Of a stretch of DNA of 64,000 bases, positions 12,210 through 25,756 are shown in pieces. Both the position numbers and the translations under genes were made by a program. This stretch comes from Nemopilema nomurai (taxonomy: Eukaryota > Cnidaria > Scyphozoa > Rhizostomeae > Rhizostomatidae). The notes under the pieces were generated by a model. That model had not been told where the DNA came from and did not search any database. It saw nothing but the letters and a program-made list of their open reading frames with translations. Positions within the stretch are counted from its first letter, which is position 1, and the number at the start of each line of letters is the position of its first letter. The stretch is taken from the NCBI GenBank assembly GCA_003864495.1, contig ML133452.1:347672-411671 (forward strand), given 5' to 3'.

Positions 12210-13663
12210 GTGACGAAAGAGGGACATTCACGTATTTCTTGCGTTGAATTAAACAAGCGCAAAGTAGATGTAATAAGGTGCCTAAACACAGAGAAGGTCA
12301 TATATATTTCACAAAGCAGTTCAAAAGAAAGAGAATAGATTCTTTGTGAAAGGAGACTGTCTATAAGGTAGACTGAAGGCAGAGAATAACGTAGCTTGAT
12401 TAGCATCTAAAACGAATGTGCTTATCCACACTAAAATCCCATCTTAAGGTTCAAGTTAAAACATTAGTGGCTTTTAATAGAATCTCTATTACTTCAATGC
12501 AAAAAAATGGCTACCAAGTTATGTTATGAGTCATTATATTTTGCTACCTTTTCTTTATTGATAAACGAATATTTGAATCCATATTCTTTGTAAATAAAAC
12601 AGTCAGAAATTGTTTTTGTACAACTGCTTTCCAGGTGCTAGCAGGATAATAAAACTTGTTTGATTATAGAATGAATAATGATAAACAGATACAGATTTAC
12701 TGATAAACAGATTACACAATTAATTCAAAAACAGCTGCCTTTGTTTTTGACAGTTCATGTTACTAATTTTTTTATAGTTTTGTAGCTTAACACACCTTTG
12801 CATGCAATATAGTTAACATTAAACGCACTGATGACGTATTCGAGTAAACACGCCAACAAACCGTGTTATTCTCTGACAAGAATCTTTGATCATCGAAATA
12901 CCACAGCATTCAATTCTTTTTCCACCGAGGCCGTTCAACAACATTTAAACTTTTAAGCAGTAGATAATAATGGCTCTATCAGTCCTTTACAGCTTGGTAC
13001 TCTACACTTGTGACTTATGTACCACTATCAAAACTTCCCCTTTAATTCATACAGTTAAGCACCTACAAAATCCATATGAACATTATAGGTGATTTTCGCT
13101 GGGATGATTTTACAAAGCCATTTTAAAGCCCATTTCGATGCCTGCTCGAAACCTTAATAAGCTGGGGGCGCCGTTCGAGATGTGTGACTTTTTAACGGCT
13201 AGGATCAACACTCGGTTCCTATTACGCAAATTTGTATCGATTACTAATTGTGTATCGCCTTTCCTGGACTGCTGCTGAAAGACTAAGTTAAACGATATGG
13301 TATAAAGGGCAGGCTTCAGAACTGCAAAAACCTCTTACTACCAGCACCTTTTAACCAAACAACAAAATGCTATATGCAATAATGAAGACCTGATTCAGTC
13401 AATATATTTACTATCTGCAGTTATAAATGAAACCTGTGCCTCGATGTTGAAAGTGTTAATCTGGACATACTCCGATTAAGTGATTATTGGCATGAACGGG
13501 ACACGGCAAGTTCTGAGCCACTTTTTTTATTGGCATTGTCACTCTAGTCATAATGGTATTCGCATAATGAACCCCGCAACCGTGGTTGCCCTGGCTCCAA
13601 CTCATGGTTGCCCTGGATTCTAGTCACGTGCCTAAACTGTCCAATGCATGATCTCTTAAACAG
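12210..13663. other. Intergenic region and possible exon 1/intron 1 of GGT-B
   Basis: AT-rich sequence. AATAAA near 12594 may be the P1 polyadenylation signal. GGT-B needs a first exon ending in phase 1, and no clear candidate is visible. An ATG at 12970 begins a hydrophobic peptide (MALSVLYSLVLY) but lacks a good phase-1 donor. GGTATAAAGG at about 13299 resembles a TATA box. Confidence 0.4.
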
Positions 13664-16600
13664 ATCACAAGAAGGCCAACAAACGCGAGCCTTCGGAGCC
13701 AATGCGCTTCAAGCACGCCGCAGTGTCGTCGGACCATCATATCTGCTCTGAAATGGGGAAGGGCATTCTGCAGAAAGGCGGGAGTGCGGTTGATGCCGTC
13801 ATCACGGTACAGTTCTGCGTCGAAATTGTGAATTCTCATTCAACTGGAATCGGTGGAGGTGGATTCATGCTTGTTTTTGACAAGAAAACAGGTTTGTCTT
13901 TACAATGCTCGGGAATTTCGCAATCACAAAACGCCCATCTTAAGTGCTATCAAATAAATAATTTGCACATCCCCCCTCCCTTCCCGTCAATATAGCACAA
14001 ATGTTTAGTAAGCACGGTTTGATTTTGGCACGGTCAGTCCCAAGATAAAGAATTACACCATATCTAAAAGAACCATCCTCGTTTCCTTTGCCTAGTCATA
14101 GTTTCACTGAGCCTGTATCCAATATAATAAATAATAAATAAATCAAATCAAATCAAATCAAATATAAGCTCGTGTGCATTTATTGATTTCCCCTTTTCGA
14201 CTTAGTTCCCTTCCAATTCTGATTGGCATTTAGTGAACCATCCTAGTCCTTTGATTTTGGCAGAAAGACTTATTCTTCCTTGTTGCATTTTAGGAAAAGC
14301 AAGCTCGATCGACTTTAGGGAGACTTTGCCACTTGGTTACAAGGACAACAAAAGTACGCTATACTCTCATTCAAGTTGTTGACTCCTGTGGTATACAGAA
14401 CGTGAAGTTTATTTAAGTTGACTTAATGCCATAATCAGGCAGCTGCTTACCATTCATCTCAATAAGGCATCGAGCATCTGGTAACAGATGACAAATCGTG
14501 ATGATGCTGATATACTTACTTGAAGTTTGAGAAAGATCGGGGCGATTAAATTGTAATAAAATATGAACATGTTGGTTTAAAATGCGTTATATAAAGAATA
14601 GCAATTGCATGACACATTTTCATTTAATACATTTGTAGCATGTATATTTTATATTCTTGGAGCATATGAACAAATAAATATAAAAAATGCATTGTAAGCA
14701 AAACACATGTTCCATATGAGGGAAAACTTTATAGAAGATGGTAAATTCCAAATCGTTTGTATCATTTTGACCACACTTTATATGATCAATTTATGACTTC
14801 CTATTGTAGATAAAACTCAAGGAGAAACAATTTTAGTGCCTGGTGTGATGCGAGGTCTGGAGCATGCCCATAAGAAGTTTGGAAAGCTGAAATGGGCGGA
14901 ACTGTTTAAGCCGGCGATTAGACTTTGTGAGAAAGGATTCGAGATTCATGCAGCTCTTGGTCATGCTCTTGAGAAGAAGAAGGACTACATTATGGCTCAC
15001 CCTGGCTTGAAGTAAGTATAGATGGTGGCAAGACAGAAATCAAAGCAGTTATAGTAATAGCTTCAATAAGGACAAAGATCTGATTGATAAGACCAAGTGC
15101 TTAACTCACCACTAACAGGCACAAGACTAGCGTGTTCTGTATATTCTCAGTCGAGTGATGGGTCTTCGAAAAACATACTCTAAACTACAAGAGTTCAAAT
15201 CCAATCACGAATCAAATTCTTCTACTCTAATACTGATAGCGTGATTGTGCTAACTATGCTAATTAACTAAAGAATCTGGGAATCTGCGAAAAAGGTTAAG
15301 AGAAAACAAACAATCAAAAAAGAAAATGAGTAAAATGTTAAATTGACGTGCGGGTGAAAATAGAATATTCGTGAACTTTTGCAGAGAGTTGTATGCTCCA
15401 CAAGGAAAACTGTTGACAGAAGGAGAAATTCTAAAAAGGCCGAAGCTTGCCCAGACGTACAAAAAACTGGCAAAGGAAGGGGCAGATGCATTCTACACGT
15501 GAGTTTTAAGCAGCAAATAGGCTCAATAATTAAGCATTTGTAATTACATTACTCATAATTCATAGTTGATAGCTACGAGACTTGCTGGATTGTAACCACT
15601 GATGACAATGAATACACGTTTTATTGCTATTTCAGCTTTTCGAGTAATTTTCTTAGCTTTGCAATGAAACCACGTTAGTAATACAAGTATCTAAACATTT
15701 ATTTGTTTAATATTCATAGAGATATTTTTGAGAAATAACGAATTTTTGTAAACCATAAAGAGTGCTTGCAGCTACAGCGGCTATGAAACAGCTCAAGTCA
15801 CTTCTTGCTTATTACCAATTGAGAGTAAGAACAAGTTATAAATTACATTCATGGCCTTTTCCCTGCAAAAAGCGTTCGCCATTGCGGCGACCCTTGTGTT
15901 GATTGCATCTATTCTCCTCCGTAGGGGCTCTATGGCAGCACAGATTGTCAAAGACATCCAGGCCGCAGGAGGTTTCATTACGCTCACCGATCTAAGTGGC
16001 TACCGGGCCATCGAGAGAGGTCCTTTGAGGACAAAGGTCAAGGGCCTAGAGATGCTCTCGACTCCGCCACCAGGCAGTGGTGCTCTGATTTCACTGGCAC
16101 TGAAAATCATGGCCGGTGAGAAGATATTAACGCTTTATCTATTAAAAAGGACAATCAAGTTCAATGTACGTTTCTTACTATGAAGCCTCTCACTTCAGCA
16201 AATATGTCAGTTCAGTAGAGAAGTATGCATTACATTCTGAAGCAGTTTTCTTGATGAAAAGAATAGGGAAAGCCTTTGTTGTTATTCATGCCAATCAGCG
16301 TCACAAGATCCTCTTGTTTGCTGTCACCTACTTTTAATCTTCCAAATATAATATCTTTGTATAATTTTGTACTCAAACTACTTTCAAGTTAAACTCCTTT
16401 TTGACTGAGCAATAAATTCAGACTTTTCTTCCCGTAGGCTACAACTGGACGCGGGATGACATCAGCAACCCAGATAAATTGCCAATCACGTACCACCGGA
16501 TAATCGAATCCCTCAAGTTCGCATATGCTCCCTTCACCTACCTCGGAGACCCCAAATTCACAAACCACACTAAAGAAGTAGGTTCCTTAACTCTGTTGCT

Positions 16601-18976
16601 TAATGGAAGACATGGGCAATTATAGTTCACATTATTAGGATTATTTGAGTTATTATGAGTTATTATCAAATATTTTTAGAGTGAATTGTAAGCATTAGCG
16701 TGGCTGCTCAAGAATTCTCGTTTGTTTAGGTTATTAGGTACATGCTTGACGACAAAATTGCCGAAAACATGCGACTTCGAATCGACAATGTCTCGCACAC
16801 CGTCAACTACTACGGTCCGCACAGCACGGCAAAACCCGAAGATAAACGCGGGACCTCGCATATTTCAGTCATAGGCCCCGATGGCGATGCCGCAGCAGTG
16901 ACGTCTACAATCAATGCTTAGTAAGTCTAGTGACGTAATCATCTTTGAAGGATAGATATACTAATGACGTTAGGGGCAATCGAACCCTAGACCATTTTGG
17001 GGGCAGCCAAATAGGTCTGCTATTTCCTATTTCTGCCATCCCCATATTGCTCGTACTTCAATCAACCCTCTGGCCACGTGTGCTTACAACTTTCCTTGCT
17101 CGTGTGCTCGTGGTCACTTGAATAAACAGGATTTCTTCTGTAACTGGAAGTGATGTTATTTTTGCCAGCTGCACATTTGTATGTTGTAATACCGATTCCT
17201 ACTGGACAAGGACGATGGCTTTTGCAACAGCTAACAGGCTACCACAAAATTTAAGGTGTTTTACGGTATGCAATAGCTTACAATGCAAAACCTTTCTTTG
17301 CTATTGTAAACACGGTTACACCGGCTTAGTAAATATGATGATCTTCTTTCTGTAGCTTTGGATCAAAGTTGCGATCAACCAAGCTTGGAATCATTTACAA
17401 CAATGAATTAGCAGATTTCAGTGAGTTTTGGCCCAGTGTTTACAACTTAGAGAAAGATAGGAAAATCCCTGGCAAACGACCGATGTCAAAGTCATCGCCC
17501 ACCATCTTTCTGGATAGTAAGAAGAACGTGAAAGGAGTGTTCGGGGCAGCTGGTGGATTTTTCATCCCATCCTGTCTAACAATGGTAAGGGTGCTTAGCA
17601 CAGCATACCTAAAAAGTTTGTGGAGGCCTATTCTTACTTTTGCAAAGTTTAGGAAGAAGTGAGGTAGAGGGAAAGACAGATGGAGCCGAGCTTTTACTTT
17701 GGGTTTCATAAGTGAAAATACAAAGACTATAGGGGCAACAAATAAATGAAATATTGTAAACAAGATTGAAGTTGAGTTTAAGAACAGTTTGTGATGTTCC
17801 GAGCTTTAATAAGGTTAAGGAAATCAGAAATGCCTTTTTAACGTCTCGCTGACTGATTCATAACGCTAGCATTATCCACTTCTGCTTAATAAATATCTAA
17901 ATGTCCGCCTTAAATGTCACTTTCAGTTATTTGAAAAATTTCTTGCAGAGTATCGCCAACTGGCTGTTCTTTAGAGACAACATCAAAGAGGCTATCACGA
18001 GACCGAGGCTGCATTGTCAACTCTTTCCACCTACAGTTGTTTACGAGCCAACCTTTGCCCAGGACCTGATTCCAAAGCTACGCAGCTATTCGCATGCTTA
18101 CGTAACAAACAGTACGTACGATGTATCAGGTAAGGCCTTGTCCACCGTCTCTTAGAACTTTCACGAAGCCAGTAGTATTTCACGAAGTTATAGTTTTCAC
18201 GAAGCCAGTAGTATTTTTCAAGATGAAGCTCCTTTCTTGCTCCAATCGCTCTCGCACCAAAATTGTTAACCATAATGGTACTGCTTATCTCAGACAGGGC
18301 CTTGCCTGTTACTAATTTAATTTTCCTTTCTTTATAACGCTTCTTCAAATAAATAGAACTATTGTCGAAAAACTAATAAAGACTTAACACCTATATTTAA
18401 CTTGTTCGATACAAGACTTTTCTAACCATGTGGGCATTCTAACCCTATGAGCATGATCTCTCAATAATATATATAAATAATAAATCGAGCTACAAACCTA
18501 AAGCTTTCAATTTTAGCAAAGCACATTCATTACAATTCTATAGATCATTAATTCAGAAAAGTATAAATTGAACTTTTAGCATACAAGGAGACAGCACTGT
18601 TTATAAGTTAGCGATGTTTTTCCAGTCTAGTAGCCAAGAAGCCTTGCTTGCTAAATTTGTATAGAAAGGCTTAACAAGAAGAATTACTGGACTTTTCTAA
18701 TTAGTGAACAAAGAACTAAGGCATAAAGATAGTTTTGCACCAAAATAATCAGGCTTTAATTTTAACGAGCTCGATTCATAGGATTCATAACAGTATTTCT
18801 AAATGCTCTTATTTGAATTTGAAATTCCCCTAACTTTTTTCTGTCTGATTCACACTTTATAAACAGGTCAACTAAACGCCATTATGGGAGTTGTTCAAGC
18901 CGTCGTAAGAGAAGATGACGGAAAAATCGCAGCCGAGGCTGATTATCGAAAGGGAGGCAAACCGGCTGGTTTCTAG
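13664..18976 (+). CDS. Gamma-glutamyltranspeptidase copy B, 10 exons seen
   Basis: Exons: 13664-13891, 14294-14353, 14810-15011, 15385-15498, 15925-16115, 16438-16577, 16730-16920, 17356-17584, 17949-18129 and 18867-18976 (TAG). All splice in frame with GT-AG borders. Family motifs in order are KHAAVSSDH, GGSAVDAVITVQFC, NSHSTGIGGGGF, DFRETLPLGY (glutamate-binding Arg), GETILVPGVMRGLEHAHKKF, AAQIVKDIQAAGG, PPPGSGALISLALKIM and TYHRIIESLKFAYAPF. KRGTSHISV carries the nucleophile Thr at 16853-16855. TSTIN, NNELADF, GAAGG, RPRLHCQLFPPTV and the terminal DYRKGGKPAGF follow. The second Ser of the conserved Ser-Ser is Lys (RPMSKSSP). An in-frame stop at 13657-13659 just before the first listed exon shows that a spliced upstream exon is required. 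A likely AATAAA lies at 19015-19020. The product is probably active; whether it is secreted or membrane-anchored is unknown. Confidence 0.92.
14142..14163. repeat. Short (TCAAA)n microsatellite
   Basis: About four to five copies of a 5-bp unit lie in the intron after the first listed exon of GGT-B, next to an AT-rich AATAATAAATAAA run. Confidence 0.7.
18159..18220. repeat. Two-copy 36-bp tandem repeat in a GGT-B intron
   Basis: The core TCACGAAGCCAGTAGTATTT occurs at 18161 and again at 18197, separated by CACGAAGTTATAGTT-like sequence, so the unit is 36 bp. It lies in the last intron and makes no coding contribution. Confidence 0.75.
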
Positions 18977-21900
18977 TACAAACAGGTATTTAAAATGTAT
19001 AAAATCAAAAATGGAATAAAAAAGTATAGAAACTCTGTTATTTAAAAGTATTTTGCAATTTGTATTAGTATTAATGATAATGAGGTAACGATTAATGATG
19101 CTTTTTCTGATAATGTCTATCTGCCAAGGCTGCATTTCCACTTGACCGCTCTGAATTGTTTCATTTGAAAGGTGTCGAAGCGTAAAATTAGAGGAGCTAT
19201 TAGGCCTTTTACTGGTACTGATCAGCTGGTAACGCCTTAAAATGGAAATGATTTGGTGTGAATGACGCATTGAGGTAGAGGAAAGGCGGGGGTGTGAGTG
19301 AAGAATAGGTGATGGAAGGGGGGTGTTAGTTGCTGCGTGGTACCGATCTGATGGTAACTTCAATAATGGCTAGGCCTTTGATTACCAGCGGGCTGATTCT
19401 GGCACTACATCAAAAGTGTCATTGCAAAGTGACAAAAGTCTTGCATGCACCATGATCTTTTGTTTTGCTAAATCTTTGTTCTCTTGGCTACTGCCAGTAG
19501 CTTGCTAGAATTGGTGGAAAAGGGTAGAAGGTTAAAAATGGAATTGATCCATTTTGTCAAAATTGCTTCTCCAAAGGTAACCAAGCATGTTTGCTACCTA
19601 ATTTCGCCCCATAAAGCATCCTAATGAAAAATCTTCATTCTTCATTTAACTGCATGCACGAAATTCTGCTACCTGCTACAGGTATGCGAAAAATGCTAAA
19701 TACAGTATCACCCCTGTAGCCAAGGACGCTGCGACTTTTCCACAATGAGAATCGAGGGTAGGGTTGCTCAGGGAACCAATATTTCTAGATGTGAAGCTGA
19801 TGCTTTGCACAAAAGTTTCGAACACGAAAGGAGTTGATCTCTGAAAGCAAGTTTAAATAAAAACAATGATAAAAGATCCTGCAAGGTCTTCAGAACTGTA
19901 CAATTGATAAGGTTCAAAATGAAGTCGGTCCTCTACAAAACGCAACCTTCTGCTGCATGTATTCTCGAAAGAAAGTCGCACTCAAGGCCGCGTAAATTCT
20001 TAGAGAATTTCATGCAAATCTTGATAAATCTTGCAAAAAATCTGGAAGCATCGAAGAGATCCTTCAGACGCTCGCTCATTCTGCATTCCAACAGTTAATG
20101 TTAAAGTCTTTGAAAATAAATGGTAGAATGCTGCTGATCAGATTGTATGACGTAGATTCAATCCTATTGGCAAGTGGAAGCAAATGTTTGCTCTTATCGT
20201 GAGTAGCCTGTCAAGAAGATAAGAACAGGTTCAATGCATTCAGAATCACGGTACTTTTACCTTAAAATGAACTGGAAGCTGAACAATGGTTGGGTTGGGT
20301 AAATTAGGTATATCATTTGAAGATAAAGATATCAGAGTAGCCTTTCTACAAGATTCAGAAAAATTTCCTACCACTTAAAAGTTAACTAAAAGACAATTTT
20401 CAACTATCTAACTACTTAACTACTTGAAGGAACCACCCAAAAACACAGTGAAGCCTTTATCGATTGACCCTTGACAGAGTAGGAACTATCAGCATGGTTT
20501 ATGAAATTGAAAAATACAGAGTAAAACATTAGACAAGATATTCTAAGATTAATTTTGCCTGATCTAAACAGACGCATGTGGCTCAAACTTTCCACCCCAA
20601 AATCTAACCCTACTTTTAACTAGGCCATTAGATTTCACTTTTCGTTCTTTGAGTTAGCAAATGTCTTAATTAATAATGCTATTGTGCATGACATTTTGTG
20701 TCTTAGTCAATGGTCATGCTGCACTTTGACACTAGCTTAATAAAAAACGGCCGAACTCTAATACTTGGCATTTCATAAACGCTTTGGAACTGGGATAAAG
20801 TTTCAAAGCCCTTACCATGTTCTTTGCAAGTGATGCCTTTGGGTATTTGTAAAAGTGCGTAAAGTATTTGTATCCACTTCCTATCTGTCTTCTTACTAGT
20901 AGGACACATTTGCGTGAAGGATTTTCCAATTACCTAAACGCTAATTAGTGTTTGTGTCTCGGGGTACTGCTACGAACAGTCCTAATAAGTCAGCTCCGCC
21001 CATGCGCTTGCTTTGTGCTATTTTCACTTCCAACCTCTGTCTATCGCATATCTAGAAAAAGCGGAACAAGTTTTTGCATACTAAAAGCACTTTTTCGTCC
21101 GACGCTCCTCAGAGTATGCAAACGTCGGAAATAACAAAAGCTAGAATAAATAGCCAGCTGCGGATCAAAAAAACTAGAGGGTGATAAGCAGATCGCGTGA
21201 CTGGTTATAATTGACCAATCAGCGTTACTTAACACCTAACTTTAGAAGAGCCCAAGGGAAAAGACGAACTTTCTCTGTCTACAAAGAATGGGACTTTCCA
21301 TATAGACAGACTCAAAACACCCAGGTGAAAGGACGACCTTGCTTGCCCAATTATACGAAAATTGTCGTCACTGTATTTTTTGGCGCATTTTGCCTTCAAT
21401 CTCATGGCATTAAGTCTGCAGGACAGACTCTGCATAGGAAAAGTGTTTCCCTGACTTTTCCCCATGTGCTTTGGGCCATAGCTCTTTGTACCCCGCTTTG
21501 TTTCTCCTTCAAGTACATCACACAATCTGTTTCCTAAAACTCATTTTATAACACTTTGATTGAACATCAAAGGAAGGGACATCTCCCTGAACAAGACCGA
21601 AGACATGAAATGACAAAATATGACAATGGGACGATTCCAATTAGCCCTTGCTTTCGAAGTAAAGGGTAATAAAGCATACCCCAAGCAATGACATACTGTA
21701 TACACTCGAGTGAGCACCGCGGCGCTTTTTTAACTTCCGGTACTTTTGATGCGGCGCTTATTCGGGGGCGGCGCTTTTTAAAGACCCTGCAATTTTTAAT
21801 GAAGCAAATAAGTAATAAAAAATCTTTTAGTAGCAAAATTGCAAGTTTGAAAATATCTTTAAAGATTCATAAAATGTCAATGTCACTGGTTCTCAAGAGT

Positions 21901-22412
21901 CTTTTTGACATTCCAAGTATCATGGTTTCGATGACATTTCAGTAATCATCGTTTTGATGTTGACTAAAATGTAAAGAGCAGGTCCCCCAGTTCAATATAC
22001 GGTGCCTGTCACTATGTCACAGCCCCTTTCAATGGTATGCCGTACATCCAGGGGGGGAGTAGAAGAAACTCCCAATGAAGCGAAGCTCCTGATACTTGAA
22101 AGCAGAAATCTGCCTGTAACACGGCTGGCTGACTTTCAACAGGTGACGTACCAAACCATGTGTGTAAGAGTTTGTGAGCAACTGCCAGCCACCCGTATTT
22201 GAAGGCACTGAGATCAAAGCTTACGTCATGTAATACAAATTGAATTCTAAAAATTTGACGACTCCCAGCAAGTTGTTTTTAAGCAATCACTGGGCCTATT
22301 TAATCAGACGATAATGCGAATTTGTATCGCAGGACAAGGAGGAAACGAGCTTGAACAACAGTGACAACTTGCCGTAACAAACGCCTCGAAGGCTAAAATA
22401 CCTGGCTACAGG
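18977..22412. other. Intergenic region between GGT-B and P2
   Basis: I recognise no gene. It begins with the presumed 3' UTR of GGT-B (AATAAA at 19015-19020). A GC-rich repeat-like island at 21690-21785 stands out from the AT-rich surroundings and is listed separately. The longest open frame (21211-21537) has no recognisable family and no supporting splice context. The final 100 bases before 22413 should hold the P2 leader. Confidence 0.5.
21690..21785. repeat. Repeat-element fragment with GCGGCGCTT motifs
   Basis: A compact GC-rich patch begins with TACTGTATACACTCGAGTGA and contains three GCGGCGCTT/GCGGCGCTTATTCG-type blocks. It resembles the terminal region of a DNA transposon (mariner/pogo-like style) more than unique sequence. 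No matching inverted end was found nearby, so it may be a fragment or a solo end. Confidence 0.35.
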
Positions 22413-24041
22413 ATGGCTAGGCCTATTATTTCCAGACATTTTATTTTATTAGCTCTATTAGTCGTTGCTGTTATTTGCCTACAAGCAAATGCAAAGCCAA
22501 AGGGAAAACATTCAAAGAGGTAAGCGTGCATTATTGTCTGATCTTCACCAAATGCTTGTTGATGATCTTTGGTCTCAAGAGACACTGGTTAATGTTTATA
22601 TCAAACATCTGTCGAGGAAAGATAATAGTCCAACCAACTGTTATTTTCTAGGAACAAAGGGACTATTATCTCCCATCCAAACTTCCTAAACAGTAGCCTT
22701 GTCGAAACTATGGTGCTTACTCCAAATTTTTGTAAACTGGTCATCTCGACCTGATGTTAACACACACACACAAATATGTTAACATACAGCCCTATAGCTA
22801 AGGGACATTTAAAATAACGTTCATTTTCACTTCCCAAAAAAGGCAATTAACTAATTTATCAGTATTTGTGGTTAAATTTGTTTCCATTTGAAACTACCCT
22901 GTTTTTAAGAAGCAGATAAAAATACGATTGGCATTGAAGACAGGATATTTTGCATCCTTGATCTATAAATCATGTTTACAGAGAATTGTGAAGAAGTATT
23001 CATGGAGTATTTCTTGGATGTTTAATCTCATTTATCTAACAGGCTTCACTTTTATATGTGGGATTGATCCTCCTTACACCTTAATATTTGTCGAAGTGAA
23101 ATAAAGCAATAAGCGTGCATGATTTCGGCCAGAAGCTCTATTTCCTATTACGTCATTTTATTAGGATGACATCACGCTGAAACTTTGTTTATGCTTGCTC
23201 CTTCGCAGGCTGCATTGCCAATGCCTCTTCTGTTAACAGTTATAACACTGCCTTCTGACACTGCTTCCTAGAATGTCAGTGTAACCTTGTTTATTTTTTA
23301 ACCAGCTCAAGTGCTAAAGCTGGAGCGAAAGCGAAAAACAAGGAAGTGAACCACGGTAAGCGACAATCGGTTGGTGCTGGCACTGGAGCAGGCACAGGGG
23401 CATCGTCCGATTCATCAACGCAGGCTGATTCGGCGACACAGTCTGATTCTGGCTCAGAATCAACGAGTCACACTGCGACCAAAGTAGGCACTAAAATAGC
23501 CACTTCTTCGAACGCACGTTCCGGTGCCAACGCTGCCTCTAAAGTCAAAACGTTTGTGCATGCTAGCACAAACACAAAAGTCGCTGCTGAGCAAAAGGGT
23601 GCGCCACAAACCACTCCAGCACCTGTCACTCCACCAGGTGGAAAGGGTAGCACCCCGACTCCGTGTGGTCCAAAGTGTCCACAACCAAAAATCATTGTTT
23701 GTCCATGTCCCGTGCCATGTCCTGCTCCTTGTCCATGTCCTTGTCCACCGCCACCTCCACCGCCAATCATATGCCCTTGTCCACCACCACCACCACCATG
23801 TCCACCACCATGTCCTCCACCACCGCCACCGCCACCGTGTTGCCCGCCACCACCGCCACCACCCCCTCCGCCACCACCACCCTGCCCGCCACCTTGTCCA
23901 CCGCCGCCGGCACCGTGCCCGCCATGTCCTCCTCCGTGCTGCAAGGGCCAGATACCGAAAGGACGCAAATTAATTCAGAAAAAGAAAGCGAAGATACATC
24001 GAAACAAGAAACAGGGATCTGTCATTAACTTTAAGAAATGA
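22413..24041 (+). CDS. Secreted Cys/Pro-rich protein P2 (two exons, intact, 280 aa)
   Basis: Exon 1 (22413-22519) encodes a clear signal peptide, MARPIISRH then FILLALLVVAVICLQANA, cleaved near residue 27. The intron is phase 2 (AG|GTAAGC ... ACCAG|C). Exon 2 is 23306-24041. Residues 28-55 form a basic propeptide ending GKR, followed by Gln56. Residues 56-130 are a G/S/T/A-rich spacer. Residues 131-155 are Thr/Pro-rich. Residues 156-248 form a block of about 20 Cys among CP, CPPP and long polyproline runs. Residues 249-280 are a Lys/Arg-rich tail (KGRK, QKKKAKIHRNKK). There are no Gly-X-Y collagen repeats and no classic minicollagen Cys domain. Signal peptide, KR-ending propeptide, polyproline and paired Cys together recall nematocyst wall proteins, but identity is not established. 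It shares its architecture with P1 and sits between two GGT genes. Confidence 0.85.

Positions 24042-25756
<1,715 letters not shown>

Noticed and set aside
11539..12406. Long open frames on the minus strand opposite P1 (Gly/Arg-rich)
   Set aside because: They are the antisense of the Pro/Cys-rich exon; the composition is a direct shadow of the CPPP repeats and there is no splice or family support.
12970..13080. Hydrophobic ATG frame as GGT-B first exon
   Set aside because: It looks like a signal peptide but has no convincing donor in the required phase 1.
23460..24028. Gly-rich and His/Arg-rich or Thr-rich frames overlapping P2 exon 2
   Set aside because: Shadow frames of the Cys/Pro repeat; only the annotated frame joins the signal-peptide exon in phase.
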